Shown here piece by piece: positions 1 to 7,819 of a stretch of DNA of 43,594 bases. A model generated the notes under the pieces. That model made no database searches. It saw only the letters and a program-made list of their open reading frames with translations, and was not told the DNA's origin. Both the position numbers and the translations under genes were made by a program. The number at the start of each line of letters is the position of its first letter. Position 1 is the first letter of the stretch. The DNA comes from Anaerolineae bacterium (lineage in GTDB: Bacteria > Chloroflexota > Anaerolineae > Aggregatilineales > Phototrophicaceae): NCBI GenBank assembly GCA_022843385.1, contig JALHNT010000061.1, positions 1 to 43,594 of the forward strand, written 5' to 3'.

Positions 1-773
1 GTCCCTTTACCGTTGAATTCAGCCCCGATGGACAGACAATCGTTGTTGGTACGGATGGAGGTGTTTTCCAGCTTCCAGCCAATGCGCCAACCGGTTCAGC
101 ATTTTCGTTAGAAACCAGCATTCTAGAGGTATGGGCTTATCAATTAGCCTACAGCAAGGATGGACGCTATCTGGCAGCAGGAACGGTTGCTCACATCGAC
201 TTCACATCAGGAAAACGATCCAATGCGCTCATCGTGGTCATGGACACTTTATCACAAACTGTTGTGCATCAATTCGAGTCCTCATTTGGATCAGTGGCGG
301 GCCTCGCGTGGAGCGTCGATAATCGTCATCTAGCAGTCGTGAATGAAGACAACATCCTGACACTTTGGAACCTGGACACAGGGGCTATTGATGCAACTTA
401 CCCTAGTTTTGGAAGTGGTAAATATGCAAAGGGCGGGGTTGCCTTCAGTCCCTATGGCGGGCGATTGGCGTTCAGCAACTGGTTAAATCCCGATGATCTT
501 TCATCTTCCCCCACCGTTTCACGTGACATCGTAGTGCTGGGCGATGGATCGGTTCAAATAACAGTTCCCAATCCTTCTTTGGATCAATTGAATGCCATAG
601 CAGCCGAATGCATCCCCGTGCAGGATTCGCAACCGCTGAATCTGCCCGATGCAACCCAAACCAATCTTCAGGATTTTGTCGGGCAGATCGAAACGTTATC
701 CGACTCTCAGATTCCGCCCGGCTGCCGCGCTGATTTGCTGGCCGTGGCCGAGGCATTGATTGATGAGGAATAG
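1..773 (+). CDS. WD40-repeat protein, 3' part (cut by window start)
   Basis: The frame is open from position 3, so the start lies upstream of the window. Translation shows repeated beta-propeller blade signatures: FSPDGQTIVVG, YSKDGRYLAAG, WSVDNRHLAVV followed by LTLWNLDTG, and FSPYGGRLAFS. These are typical WD40 blades (an SPDG turn, then a W-D-like end). After the last blade comes a tail of about 70 residues with two cysteines and the segment QIPPGCRADLLAVAEAL, which looks like a separate helical C-terminal module. WD40 propellers act as protein-interaction platforms; no enzymatic function can be read. In large Chloroflexota proteins such propellers often follow a kinase or AAA domain, but here the N-terminus is not visible, so that is only a possibility. 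Confidence 0.75.
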   Translation, partial: PFTVEFSPDGQTIVVGTDGGVFQLPANAPTGSAFSLETSILEVWAYQLAYSKDGRYLAAGTVAHIDFTSGKRSNALIVVMDTLSQTVVHQFESSFGSVAGLAWSVDNRHLAVVNEDNILTLWNLDTGAIDATYPSFGSGKYAKGGVAFSPYGGRLAFSNWLNPDDLSSSPTVSRDIVVLGDGSVQITVPNPSLDQLNAIAAECIPVQDSQPLNLPDATQTNLQDFVGQIETLSDSQIPPGCRADLLAVAEALIDEE

Positions 774-922
774 CCGTAGTCTGACCTAGTGCAGACAATT
801 TGCACATGCCATGCTGTTGCCACTCAGCCGATCCATCATCTGGTCGGCGCGACACAGCCTTCTCATCAACCCGGTTTGCCCGTACACTCAAATCGGTTCC
901 GGCTTACAGGCAGCGCCCACTC

Positions 923-2116
923 ATGAAATTACTTGTCGTCTGTGCTTCGCTTGATCTGACCCAACCCTTCAGCGCCACACCCGCCTGGTGGCAGTTGCTC
1001 AAGGCGCTCTACGAGATCGGCGTTGATGTCATCGCCACCCCCTATCAGGGGCCGGCGCTGGAGTCGTTGTGGTGGCGGGCGGCGAAGAACCCGGCGCAGT
1101 GGCAGGGCGACAGCTTCAAATGGGCGCGTGACACGCTGCGCCGGCTCATGCCCGGAGGCTCATCGCCCCAACCACCGTCTCATTCCGAAGCCGAATCGAC
1201 CTCCGACCGCGCCATCCGTCAGATCGTGCAAACGCTCATCACCCCGCTCTGGGCGCGCCACCTCGATCACCTGCTGACGCAGCAGCCGGACATTGATGCC
1301 GTGCTGATCCTGACCGCGCCGCTCAACCATCTGGCTGGCATCCCGGCGGAAATTCAACGCAAGCATGGCAAGCCGGTGCTGTACTACGATGGCGATGTCC
1401 CGGCCAGCCTGCCCAGCATGAGCGGCTTCGCCAGCGGCTTCCGCATCTATCAGGGGGCTGACCCCGGCGAATACACCGCCCTCATCAGCAACAGTCAGGG
1501 TGGGGCGGAAGCGCTCAAAGCCCTGGGAGCGAAGGCCGTCCATACCGTCTATTATGGTGCCGACCCGGATGTGTTCAGTCCCTTACCGGTGCCGTCACAG
1601 GACATCGACGCGCTGTTCTATGGACATGGGCGCGAGTATCGCCAGCAGTGGATCGATGACATGATTACCCACCCCTCGAAGGCGCTGCCGGAGGCCCGTT
1701 TCGCTGTGCGCGGCACCAAACTCGGCGATCTGGGGCGGGCGACGCTGCTGCCTTATCTCAGCTTCAGCAAGCTGCGCGAATACGCCTGCCGCAGCAAGCT
1801 CAACCTGTGCATCACCCGCCAGGCGCATGCCAGCGTCTATGCCTCGTCGTCATCGCGCCCGTTTGAACTGGCGAGCATGGGCTGCTCCATCATCAGCAAT
1901 CCCTACCTGGGCATCGAGGAATGGTTCGAGCCGGGCAAGGAGATCATCGTCGTCCATTCCCAGGAAGAGGCGATTGACCGCTACCGTTATCTGCTGTCAC
2001 ATGAGGCCGAACGGCTGGCGCTGGGGCAAGCGGCGCGTCATCGTCTGCTGCACCAACACACCTTCCAGCACCGCGCCCGTCAGTTGGTGGGGATCATTGA
2101 GGGGTACATCCGTTAA
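923..2116 (+). CDS. CgeB-like glycosyltransferase (GT4-type C-terminal domain)
   Basis: A 397-residue protein, probably a cytosolic sugar transferase acting on cell-surface glycans. It begins MKLLVVCASLDL, a first Rossmann strand typical of GT-B enzymes. The C-terminal third (FELASMGCSIISNPYLGIEEWF, then EEAIDRYRYLLS and a helical end) matches the CgeB / Glyco_trans_1_2 pattern, where this loop handles the nucleotide-sugar. The frame is open further upstream to an ATG at 800, but the extra 41 residues are cysteine- and arginine-rich and do not look like the family, so the ATG at 923 was chosen. Donor and acceptor are unknown. A damaged second copy of its 3' end lies at 3726-3881. Confidence 0.75.
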   Translation: MKLLVVCASLDLTQPFSATPAWWQLLKALYEIGVDVIATPYQGPALESLWWRAAKNPAQWQGDSFKWARDTLRRLMPGGSSPQPPSHSEAESTSDRAIRQIVQTLITPLWARHLDHLLTQQPDIDAVLILTAPLNHLAGIPAEIQRKHGKPVLYYDGDVPASLPSMSGFASGFRIYQGADPGEYTALISNSQGGAEALKALGAKAVHTVYYGADPDVFSPLPVPSQDIDALFYGHGREYRQQWIDDMITHPSKALPEARFAVRGTKLGDLGRATLLPYLSFSKLREYACRSKLNLCITRQAHASVYASSSSRPFELASMGCSIISNPYLGIEEWFEPGKEIIVVHSQEEAIDRYRYLLSHEAERLALGQAARHRLLHQHTFQHRARQLVGIIEGYIR

Positions 2117-2135
2117 ACTCGATTAGCCTGCGGAA

Positions 2136-2708
2136 GTGCGAGAAATGATGTCACGACTGCGTTGCCTGGGTTATGGGTTGATCGGTCTTTTTCTGAGCAT
2201 AGGATTCTGCTTGTTTAGCCTGTTCATCTGGTTTCGCTGGCCGGAGATCCGAGGCGGAATAGCAGGAACAATCGCCAAAAATCGCGTAGAGAATCTGTAT
2301 AATCAAAGGCTCAATCGCTACCCGGACAAGATGGAGTTGCTCACCGAAGAAAAGCCGCGAGCAGGGACCATGCGATTTGGCTTGAGTGATGGTACGCCAC
2401 ACTATGCCATTGTGTATTCGAGTCAGATGTATCAGGCACGAGTGGAGTTCAACACCGTTCTTCAGTCATACAATGAACTCATCACAGGCTGGGGCTGGCA
2501 AGCGACGCCCATCACCGCTTATGGTGCAGCGGGTGACATCTATCAACCACCCCATGATAACCAATTGCTCATCGGAGTGTGCAGAAGCCCCCAATCGGTT
2601 GCAGCATCGAATGAACTTCTGTTGGTGTTCATCCTGTTTGAGGAAGTTAATGGCAGAGAGGGCTGTGGGAGTCGCGTGGAATGTGTTGTGAAGCAGTATT
2701 GCGAATAA
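2136..2708 (+). CDS. Hypothetical membrane-anchored protein
   Basis: A protein of about 190 residues that I do not recognise. After a short basic start it has one hydrophobic helix (residues about 10-33, LGYGLIGLFLSIGFCLFSLFI), then a soluble domain with no cysteine-rich or catalytic motif I can identify. It is probably a single-pass membrane protein with the C-terminal domain outside. The start is ambiguous: GTG at 2136, or ATG at 2145 or 2148; none has a strong ribosome site. Base composition is more AT-rich than the glycosyltransferase just upstream. Together with the cysteine-rich gene opposite, it sits between an intact and a broken copy of the same glycosyltransferase 3' end, so it may have arrived by rearrangement. 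Confidence 0.6.
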   Translation: MREMMSRLRCLGYGLIGLFLSIGFCLFSLFIWFRWPEIRGGIAGTIAKNRVENLYNQRLNRYPDKMELLTEEKPRAGTMRFGLSDGTPHYAIVYSSQMYQARVEFNTVLQSYNELITGWGWQATPITAYGAAGDIYQPPHDNQLLIGVCRSPQSVAASNELLLVFILFEEVNGREGCGSRVECVVKQYCE

Positions 2709-2768
2709 ATCAGACGCGGCAGCCAGACCGATACCAAAGGGTTTGGTGGGATGCGGATAGTGTCATCA

Positions 2769-3617
2769 TTAAAGGTAGCTGCCGTCCAACGTCCACCACT
2801 CTGAGTTTGTGTGCCGACAGTAACGTAATTCTCCTGCCTGTCCCCATTTCAGACCACCACAGGCTGAACATGGCATTGTACGCTCTACAGGATCACGCCC
2901 CTCTCCTCCGCACACGGCACACAACGGTGCAAATGCGTTGAGTTGCCATTGGTCCTCAGAGATATTTCGCATCAAAGCGAGATAGCGCGTTAACGGTGTC
3001 GTGACTTCGATTTTGGCGACATCATCTCTTATAAGGGCGGGCGTGACATCGATGTCTTTTTGATCACGCAGCGGTGCAAGCATCAATATCTGTCTTTTTT
3101 GCAATTGTATGAAGGCGGCTCTTGGAGAGGGAGTCTCTACGATTCGCTCCGGATCAATCGGTGGCTCATGGCTCATACAAAACTCAAGGGTGTCGCCCTC
3201 CCATCCTGTGCCTCCGCAGCATTGGCACAGAACACCCCAGCATTGCCCACTCTGAAAGCTGTGATTACCAAAACATCCCCAGCACATCGACAGCGCGATC
3301 CGCAGTTTCCAGATGCCATCCGACTCACGAATAAATGATAGGAGAGCATCATGCATATAAATATAAGCGTCATCCTCTATAATGCGTGCAGTGGGAATTT
3401 CAAGCTTACGCTCTGATCTTTCCTCATCCCTCAGAATCATATTGATCATAAAGAGATTGCTATAGTCGAAGTCATCGGCGAGATGTCCATGGAACCACAT
3501 TTGAACTCGTCGCTTATGATCATCGCTGTTATAGGCTTGCCCTGAGGATGGTTGAGGGGTGCCATGAGCATTCAGGAGGATATATTCCAGCACAGCTTCA
3601 GGCGATTCAAGCCTCAT
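2769..3617 (-). CDS. Cysteine-rich protein with split DnaJ-like zinc motifs
   Basis: A 282-residue protein with no named family that I can assign. Four CxxCxG units are visible: C112-C115 (CWGCFGNH), C131-C134 (CQCCGGTG), C233-C236 (CAVCGGEG) and C250-C253 (CSACGGLK). Units two and three match the DnaJ zinc-finger consensus CxxCxGxG exactly. Within each pair the spacing (19 and 17 residues between first cysteines) resembles DnaJ, but the two pairs are about 100 residues apart instead of about 20. Metal binding is an inference. The start is well supported: GAGGAG five bases before the ATG. No J-domain and no membrane segment are seen. The gene is AT-richer than its neighbours and is an isolated minus-strand gene in a rearranged stretch. 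Confidence 0.65.
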   Translation of the reverse strand: MRLESPEAVLEYILLNAHGTPQPSSGQAYNSDDHKRRVQMWFHGHLADDFDYSNLFMINMILRDEERSERKLEIPTARIIEDDAYIYMHDALLSFIRESDGIWKLRIALSMCWGCFGNHSFQSGQCWGVLCQCCGGTGWEGDTLEFCMSHEPPIDPERIVETPSPRAAFIQLQKRQILMLAPLRDQKDIDVTPALIRDDVAKIEVTTPLTRYLALMRNISEDQWQLNAFAPLCAVCGGEGRDPVERTMPCSACGGLKWGQAGELRYCRHTNSEWWTLDGSYL

Positions 3618-3725
3618 TCCAACTCCTCTAGATATCTAAGCAATGCTGTAATTTTATATCGCTTCTTGTCGAAACTGACATCACAAGCGTAACAAGACCT
3701 CCTTCTCTCTCGTACCCTTGGACAG

Positions 3726-3881
3726 TTTGATGATGATGAGGCGATTGATCGCTATCTGCTCTCACATGAGTCCGAACGGCTGGCGCTGGGTCAAGCAGCA
3801 CACACCCGCTTACTGAAAGAACACACCTTCCAGCACCGCGCCCGTCAGTTGGTGGGGATTATTGAGGGGTACGCGGGCTGA
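3726..3881 (+). pseudogene. Remnant of a CgeB-like glycosyltransferase, 3' end only
   Basis: This fragment translates as FDDDEAIDRYLLSHESERL and on to QHRARQLVGIIEGYAG, closely matching the last 50 residues of the glycosyltransferase ending at 2116. A run of 40 bases (from aacacacctt to tggtggggat) is identical between the two. An in-frame stop at 3690-3692 and the absence of any similar sequence upstream show that only the end of the gene survives. Two codons are missing relative to the intact copy (RYRYLL against RYLL). It ends one base before the stop of the convergent DUF309 gene. The simplest reading is a tandem duplication whose second copy lost its front part. Confidence 0.8.
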
Positions 3882-3882
3882 C

Positions 3883-4632
3883 TTATTCCCTTAGCCGCAG
3901 CGGCTTGAGCAGCGACCGGTCAAACTGATCGAGGGTCTCCGGCGTCAGGCGTTCCAGTTCCGCCCGGACGCGCGCCGAGTCCTCCCGCAGTTGGCGCACA
4001 TCCACCCCCTGGCAGACATCCGGCAGAATCGTCAGCCACTGGATGCTCCGCAGCAGCATCTTCTTCGCCCCGCGATAATTGCCGCGCTCGATCTGATAAT
4101 AGGCCACGCCCACCTGCAAGATCGCCCGGTACAGATCGCGCACCGGCCCGCTGGTGTTGACCCACTGTTCCTCGAACAGATCGTGCTGCGGGTAGTATTC
4201 GCCGGCGTTGAACTTCGCCACGCCTTCAACGGCCAGCGGTGGCAGCGCCTCCTGACATTCGCACTCCAGTTGCGCCATTACCTGCGGATCAGGCAGCCGG
4301 GCATAATCGCGCACGATGGACTGAATCTGTTCCCGCAGTTCAGCCGCCGAAAACACCCAGTCCGCCCCAACCAGCAGCCCCTCTGCCCGCCGCGCCACGT
4401 CATCGGTCACCAGCAGCACCGGGATGCGCCGCGTGGCTGGGCTGACCTTGACCGTCGTCGTCCAGAAGCGCCAGTCCGCCCGCCGGCCATCCACCAGCAG
4501 CAGTGCCGCCCGGTCATCGCTCAGGCGCTCGATATAGCGCACCGTATCCTGATACACCGTGATCGGCTGGTCAGTGACCTGCTGGCGAAGCTCATCCAGC
4601 CAGTCCGGTTCGCCGGAAACAATCAGCGTCAT
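3883..4632 (-). CDS. DUF309 protein with receiver-like N-terminal domain
   Basis: A 249-residue protein. The C-terminal half (about residues 125-205) carries the DUF309 signature: FNAGEYYPQHDLFEEQW, then RDLYRAILQVGVAYYQIERGN and GAKKMLLRSIQWL, a helical domain of unknown biochemical role. The first 110 residues look like a degenerate response-regulator fold (MTLIVSGEPDW, then LLLVDGR and PVLLVTDD), without a clear phospho-acceptor aspartate pair, so phosphorylation is doubtful. The start was placed at the ATG five bases after the stop of the DUF1028 gene, which implies one transcript; an upstream in-frame start would run into that gene and adds an arginine-rich stretch. Confidence 0.75.
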   Translation of the reverse strand: MTLIVSGEPDWLDELRQQVTDQPITVYQDTVRYIERLSDDRAALLLVDGRRADWRFWTTTVKVSPATRRIPVLLVTDDVARRAEGLLVGADWVFSAAELREQIQSIVRDYARLPDPQVMAQLECECQEALPPLAVEGVAKFNAGEYYPQHDLFEEQWVNTSGPVRDLYRAILQVGVAYYQIERGNYRGAKKMLLRSIQWLTILPDVCQGVDVRQLREDSARVRAELERLTPETLDQFDRSLLKPLRLRE

Positions 4633-4637
4633 CGGCG

Positions 4638-5576
4638 TTATTCTCCCAGCGCCCGCAGCAGGTCGGCATCCGCGCCTTCGCGTTCGATCAGGCCGCAATA
4701 AGCCAACCGGCGGATCAGTTCCAGCCACTCCGCGCGACGCGGATCATGGGCCATCACCGGCTTCAGGATGGCGGCGGCCCCTGCGACATCGCTGTGTTTA
4801 TCCGCCAGCATCACCGCCTGCCAGAAGGCCATCTCTTCCAGTTCCGGGGCCAGCGACCGCGCCTGTTCCCAGATCGCCAGCGCTTCATCATGCTGCCCGG
4901 CTTCAAACGCGGCATACCCGGTCTGATCGACAATCTGGGCATGACGCAGCCGCACCAGCCGATCCAGTTCATCCAGCGGCGTGGCATGTTCATCCACCCG
5001 CAGATCGTAAACCGTCTCCCATTCCGGCACCTCACGCTTGCCGGGGACCACCACCAGCGCTGCCGATTGCATCCCGCGAATGTCGCCGTCCTCAGCCTGG
5101 GCTGCTTTCATGGCCGCCATCATACGCCCCGCCAGATCGCCGGTCGCCGCTTCGTAAGCCGCGGCCATCGCTGCTACCACCGTGCTGTTGGTCATCATGT
5201 TGGCCTGAACGCTGTAACCCGCGCCGATGTGATGCCCGGCTTCGGCGATGCAGCCTGTTCCCGTCCACGCCCCAACCCGTCCCTCGGCATCGACCACCGC
5301 CACCTGCCGCCGGTGGGCATTGTCATCGCTGGCCGTCAACCCCTTGATGATGTGGGTGGCGCTCACCCCTTCGCGCAGCATCGTCAGCGCCATCGGCCCG
5401 TAACTGATGTTGACCAACGACTGGGTGGCGACCGCGCCGATGCCGGGCAGCAGCCAGGGAACCAGCCGTCCCACGCCCATCTGATGCGTCTGCACCGCCA
5501 CGCCCAACTCGCCGGTGTGCGGGTCGCGGGCGACGATGCTGTAAGTCGAAAGCAGGTGATACGGATTGCTAATCAT
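4638..5576 (-). CDS. DUF1028 family protein (Ntn-hydrolase-like)
   Basis: A 312-residue protein starting with YSIVARDPHTGELGVAVQT, followed by VPWLLPGIGAVATQSLVN, GWTGTGC-like VGAWTGTGC and NMMTNSTVV. These are the landmarks of DUF1028, a family with an Ntn-hydrolase-type fold and no settled substrate; some members sit near peptidase or amidase genes. The last 100 residues (AAFEAGQHDEALAIWEQARSLAPELEE onward) form a TPR-like helical extension, as seen in a subset of the family. It is the first gene of a two-gene operon with the DUF309 protein. No signal peptide is apparent, so it is probably cytosolic. Confidence 0.85.
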   Translation of the reverse strand: MISNPYHLLSTYSIVARDPHTGELGVAVQTHQMGVGRLVPWLLPGIGAVATQSLVNISYGPMALTMLREGVSATHIIKGLTASDDNAHRRQVAVVDAEGRVGAWTGTGCIAEAGHHIGAGYSVQANMMTNSTVVAAMAAAYEAATGDLAGRMMAAMKAAQAEDGDIRGMQSAALVVVPGKREVPEWETVYDLRVDEHATPLDELDRLVRLRHAQIVDQTGYAAFEAGQHDEALAIWEQARSLAPELEEMAFWQAVMLADKHSDVAGAAAILKPVMAHDPRRAEWLELIRRLAYCGLIEREGADADLLRALGE

Positions 5577-5997
5577 GATGTGTGCCCTGTTGTGTTAACG
5601 ATCTGACGGTAAATTCATTTTCGCTGACCTCATTCCCAGTTCTATCTGGGCGTCAGCTAACCCCTCTGCTACCTTTTTCTGGCAAGCCCACTGAAGGGGC
5701 TGCTTTCCCAGACTGTTTTCTTCAGCGCTTTTAGTGCGCTTACCGATTTCCCGGTAGCTGGGCGGCTTCAGCCCCCAGCGGCCATCGTCCATAGATCATT
5801 TTCATCCCCTGGCGCAGGCGAGGGGGGTAAGATGCGCGAAAAAAAGGTCTTCGAATCGATACTGAATCACCCCCGATTATAGCCCGCTTGCCGCCGCCCA
5901 ACGACGCCGACCGCCTCGTTAACCAGATATTAACGTGGATCGGCTACCATCAGGCCGAGTCGCAATCCCTGAACAAGACCCGATGAGGGAGGTCATG
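5577..5997. other. Divergent intergenic region, 421 bp
   Basis: This gap separates the minus-strand DUF1028 gene from the plus-strand prenyltransferase gene and must hold both promoters. I see no convincing gene. A stretch around 5745-5790 contains imperfect short inverted repeats (taccg/cggta; gctgg/ccagc) and looks like the kind of short repeated non-coding element common in these genomes, but I cannot confirm other copies in this window. A clear small dyad lies at 5917-5935 and is listed separately. Confidence 0.5.
5917..5935. promoter_or_regulatory. Candidate operator: 19-bp dyad
   Basis: CGTTAA and TTAACG are perfect 6-bp inverted arms separated by seven bases (CCAGATA). The dyad lies 63 bases before the chosen start of the prenyltransferase gene, a usual place for a repressor or activator site. 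No regulator is encoded next to it, so the binding protein is unknown and the call rests on symmetry alone. Confidence 0.3.
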
Positions 5998-7059
5998 ATG
6001 GCTACCGGAACCCAGAGTCAACCGCTGACACATTCGATGCCGCTGGTGCAGCGCTGGTCCACCGCGATCAACACCTGCAACTGCCCTGATGTCCACCACG
6101 CTGACACCTTCACCCGCTGGCTGGTGATCTCGCGCGCCTGCGTCTTTTCCATGACCTTCACCTCTGGCCTGATCGGCGTGCTGCTGGCGGCGGCCCAGGG
6201 CGCGTTTGTCGAGAACACCGCCTTCAAGCTGTGGCTGGCCTTCCTCAGCGTGATCGGCATCGTTTTCGCCCACGCCACCAACAATCTGATCAACGACTGG
6301 ACCGATGTCCGGCGCGGCGTCGATACCGAGGATTATCCCCGTTCGCAGTACAGCACTCATCCGGTGTTGGGCGGCCTGACCACGCCGGCGCGGTTGCTGC
6401 AAGTCTCCTTCGCCCTCACCCTGATCGACGGGCTGATTATGCTGTATCTGGCCTCGGTCAGCGGCCCCTGGGTGATCTTCTTCGCCGTCAGCGGACTGGT
6501 GCTGAGTCTGGGGTATACCGCCTTCCTCAAACGCTGGGCGCTGGGCGAACTGACGGCGCTGGTGGTCTGGGGGCCGCTGATGACCGGCGGCACGGTCTAC
6601 GCCATCACCGGCACCATCGATCTGAACACCCTGCTGCTGACGCTGCCCTATGGTCTGATCGTGGCCTCGGTGCTGATCGGCAAGCACACCGACAAAATCC
6701 CCAACGACAAGCCGGTGGGCGTCAACAGTGTGCCGGTGCTGCTGGGCGAACACAATGCCCTGCTGCTGAACAAGATCACCTTCATCGGCTTCTATGTCCT
6801 GATCGTGGCGCTGGTGCTGGCTGGCATCGCCACCCCCTGGGTGCTGCTGACCTTCCTGGCGGTGCCGCGCCTCCTCAATGTGTGGAAAGTCTATTCCCAG
6901 CCCAAGCCCAAAGAGAAGCCGGAGAACTGGCCGGTCTGGCCGCTGTGGTATGTCGGCTTCGCCATGCACCTCAACCGGGGCTATGGCGGCCTGTTCATCC
7001 TCGGCCTGATCCTGGGGCTGGTCGCGCCGGTCATCGGGCGGGCGCTCGGCCTCGGATGA
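5998..7059 (+). CDS. UbiA-family prenyltransferase (MenA-like)
   Basis: A 353-residue polytopic membrane protein of the UbiA superfamily, which transfers a prenyl chain to an aromatic acceptor in quinone, heme or lipid synthesis. Two Mg-diphosphate motifs are visible: N99-D100-W-T-D103 with D109 (NLINDWTDVRRGVD) and D232-KIPND-K-PVG (residues 232-241). The second resembles the D-x-x-x-D-x-x-x-G of MenA-type enzymes, so a naphthoate (menaquinone) role is possible, but no men gene is nearby. About eight hydrophobic helices can be counted. GGGAGG at 5987-5992 places the start at the ATG at 5998 (five-base spacing) rather than further upstream. The region 250-300 is less typical of MenA, so substrate is left open. 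Confidence 0.8.
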   Translation: MATGTQSQPLTHSMPLVQRWSTAINTCNCPDVHHADTFTRWLVISRACVFSMTFTSGLIGVLLAAAQGAFVENTAFKLWLAFLSVIGIVFAHATNNLINDWTDVRRGVDTEDYPRSQYSTHPVLGGLTTPARLLQVSFALTLIDGLIMLYLASVSGPWVIFFAVSGLVLSLGYTAFLKRWALGELTALVVWGPLMTGGTVYAITGTIDLNTLLLTLPYGLIVASVLIGKHTDKIPNDKPVGVNSVPVLLGEHNALLLNKITFIGFYVLIVALVLAGIATPWVLLTFLAVPRLLNVWKVYSQPKPKEKPENWPVWPLWYVGFAMHLNRGYGGLFILGLILGLVAPVIGRALGLG

Positions 7060-7101
7060 CGGGCGCCCTGAACCTGTCGCTCATCCATGACCCACCCAAA
7101 C

Positions 7102-7138
7102 GGTGGAGGATCAAAATATGTCTTATCCATCCTCCACC
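7102..7138. terminator. Hairpin after prenyltransferase gene
   Basis: GGTGGAGGAT (7102-7111) and ATCCTCCACC (7129-7138) form a perfect 10-bp stem with a 17-base loop, 42 bases after the stop codon. No T-run follows on the plus strand, so it is not a textbook intrinsic terminator; it could still end or stabilise the transcript, or be a structure in front of the next gene. Confidence 0.45.
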
Positions 7139-7190
7139 AAAATAGGTCAAGACCATACCTTTAAGTCCTCCCTAACAAGGAAGAGTCTAC

Positions 7191-7697
7191 ATGAAAATTT
7201 TCGATTTAATTGTCACAAAACCTAATGTAAATAAGTTAAGTGGGGGCACTACATCTAAGACATATTATGCTGACAATTTATTGAGTGATGCGGTATTGCT
7301 AGATTTATTGCACTATTCGTTGTACTCAACCACAGCAATATTGATAGATTTAAGGACTTCAGTTTACTTTCAGCGAGAGAATACAGGATTAATTGTATTC
7401 CGTGAAGTAAGTGAAATTGTACTAAATGACGCTTTCAATCGGATTTTGTATCCGAGAGTCATCTGGATGCTTGGAGATATAAGCCTTACCAAGACTGAAC
7501 GTGGACTTAAACTACTTGTTCCACTCTCTGAGAGTAAAATACAAGTGGTTGCCCCCCAAATAGAGTTCTATATTGGAAATGCAAGCAATATAGGGGGTGT
7601 TGCCACATCTTTGGACGAAGGAATTGCAACTTATATTCAAACTACGCCTCATTGGGGGTCGGAGTTTGAAATAATAGCCGCTTCAGAGTGGGGATGA
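7191..7697 (+). CDS. Hypothetical protein, AT-rich gene
   Basis: A 168-residue protein that I cannot assign to a family. It has no signal peptide, membrane helix or cysteine motif; predicted character is a mixed alpha/beta soluble protein (MKIFDLIVTKPNVNK, SSTAILIDLRTSVYF-type strands, then KIQVVAPQIEFYIG). AAGGAAGAG lies about eight bases before the ATG and supports the start. The gene is much more AT-rich than the prenyltransferase and YfhO genes on either side, which suggests recent arrival. The 10-mer GTCGCTCATC occurs on both sides of it (7076-7085 and 7748-7757). Confidence 0.65.
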   Translation: MKIFDLIVTKPNVNKLSGGTTSKTYYADNLLSDAVLLDLLHYSLYSTTAILIDLRTSVYFQRENTGLIVFREVSEIVLNDAFNRILYPRVIWMLGDISLTKTERGLKLLVPLSESKIQVVAPQIEFYIGNASNIGGVATSLDEGIATYIQTTPHWGSEFEIIAASEWG

Positions 7698-7819
7698 TAC
7701 ATAGTAGGGACGTGCAACGGTATCATCCGCCATACTATCCTTAACCGGTCGCTCATCTATCTGATGCCAAGCCGGGGCGCAGTCAGTTCAGCAATTGAAT
7801 TCTATTCGAGAACCGAATC

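Noticed and set aside
800..922. Longer start of the glycosyltransferase at 800
   Set aside because: The additional 41 residues are Cys/Arg-rich and unlike the family, and the first Rossmann strand begins at the ATG at 923.
5595..5792. 65-residue minus-strand frame upstream of the DUF1028 gene
   Set aside because: It lies in a stretch with short inverted repeats and has no ribosome site; it reads more like a dispersed non-coding repeat than a gene.
5950..6969. 339-residue frame antisense to the prenyltransferase
   Set aside because: It is rich in His, Gln and Asp as expected for an antisense shadow, while the plus strand encodes a clear membrane protein.
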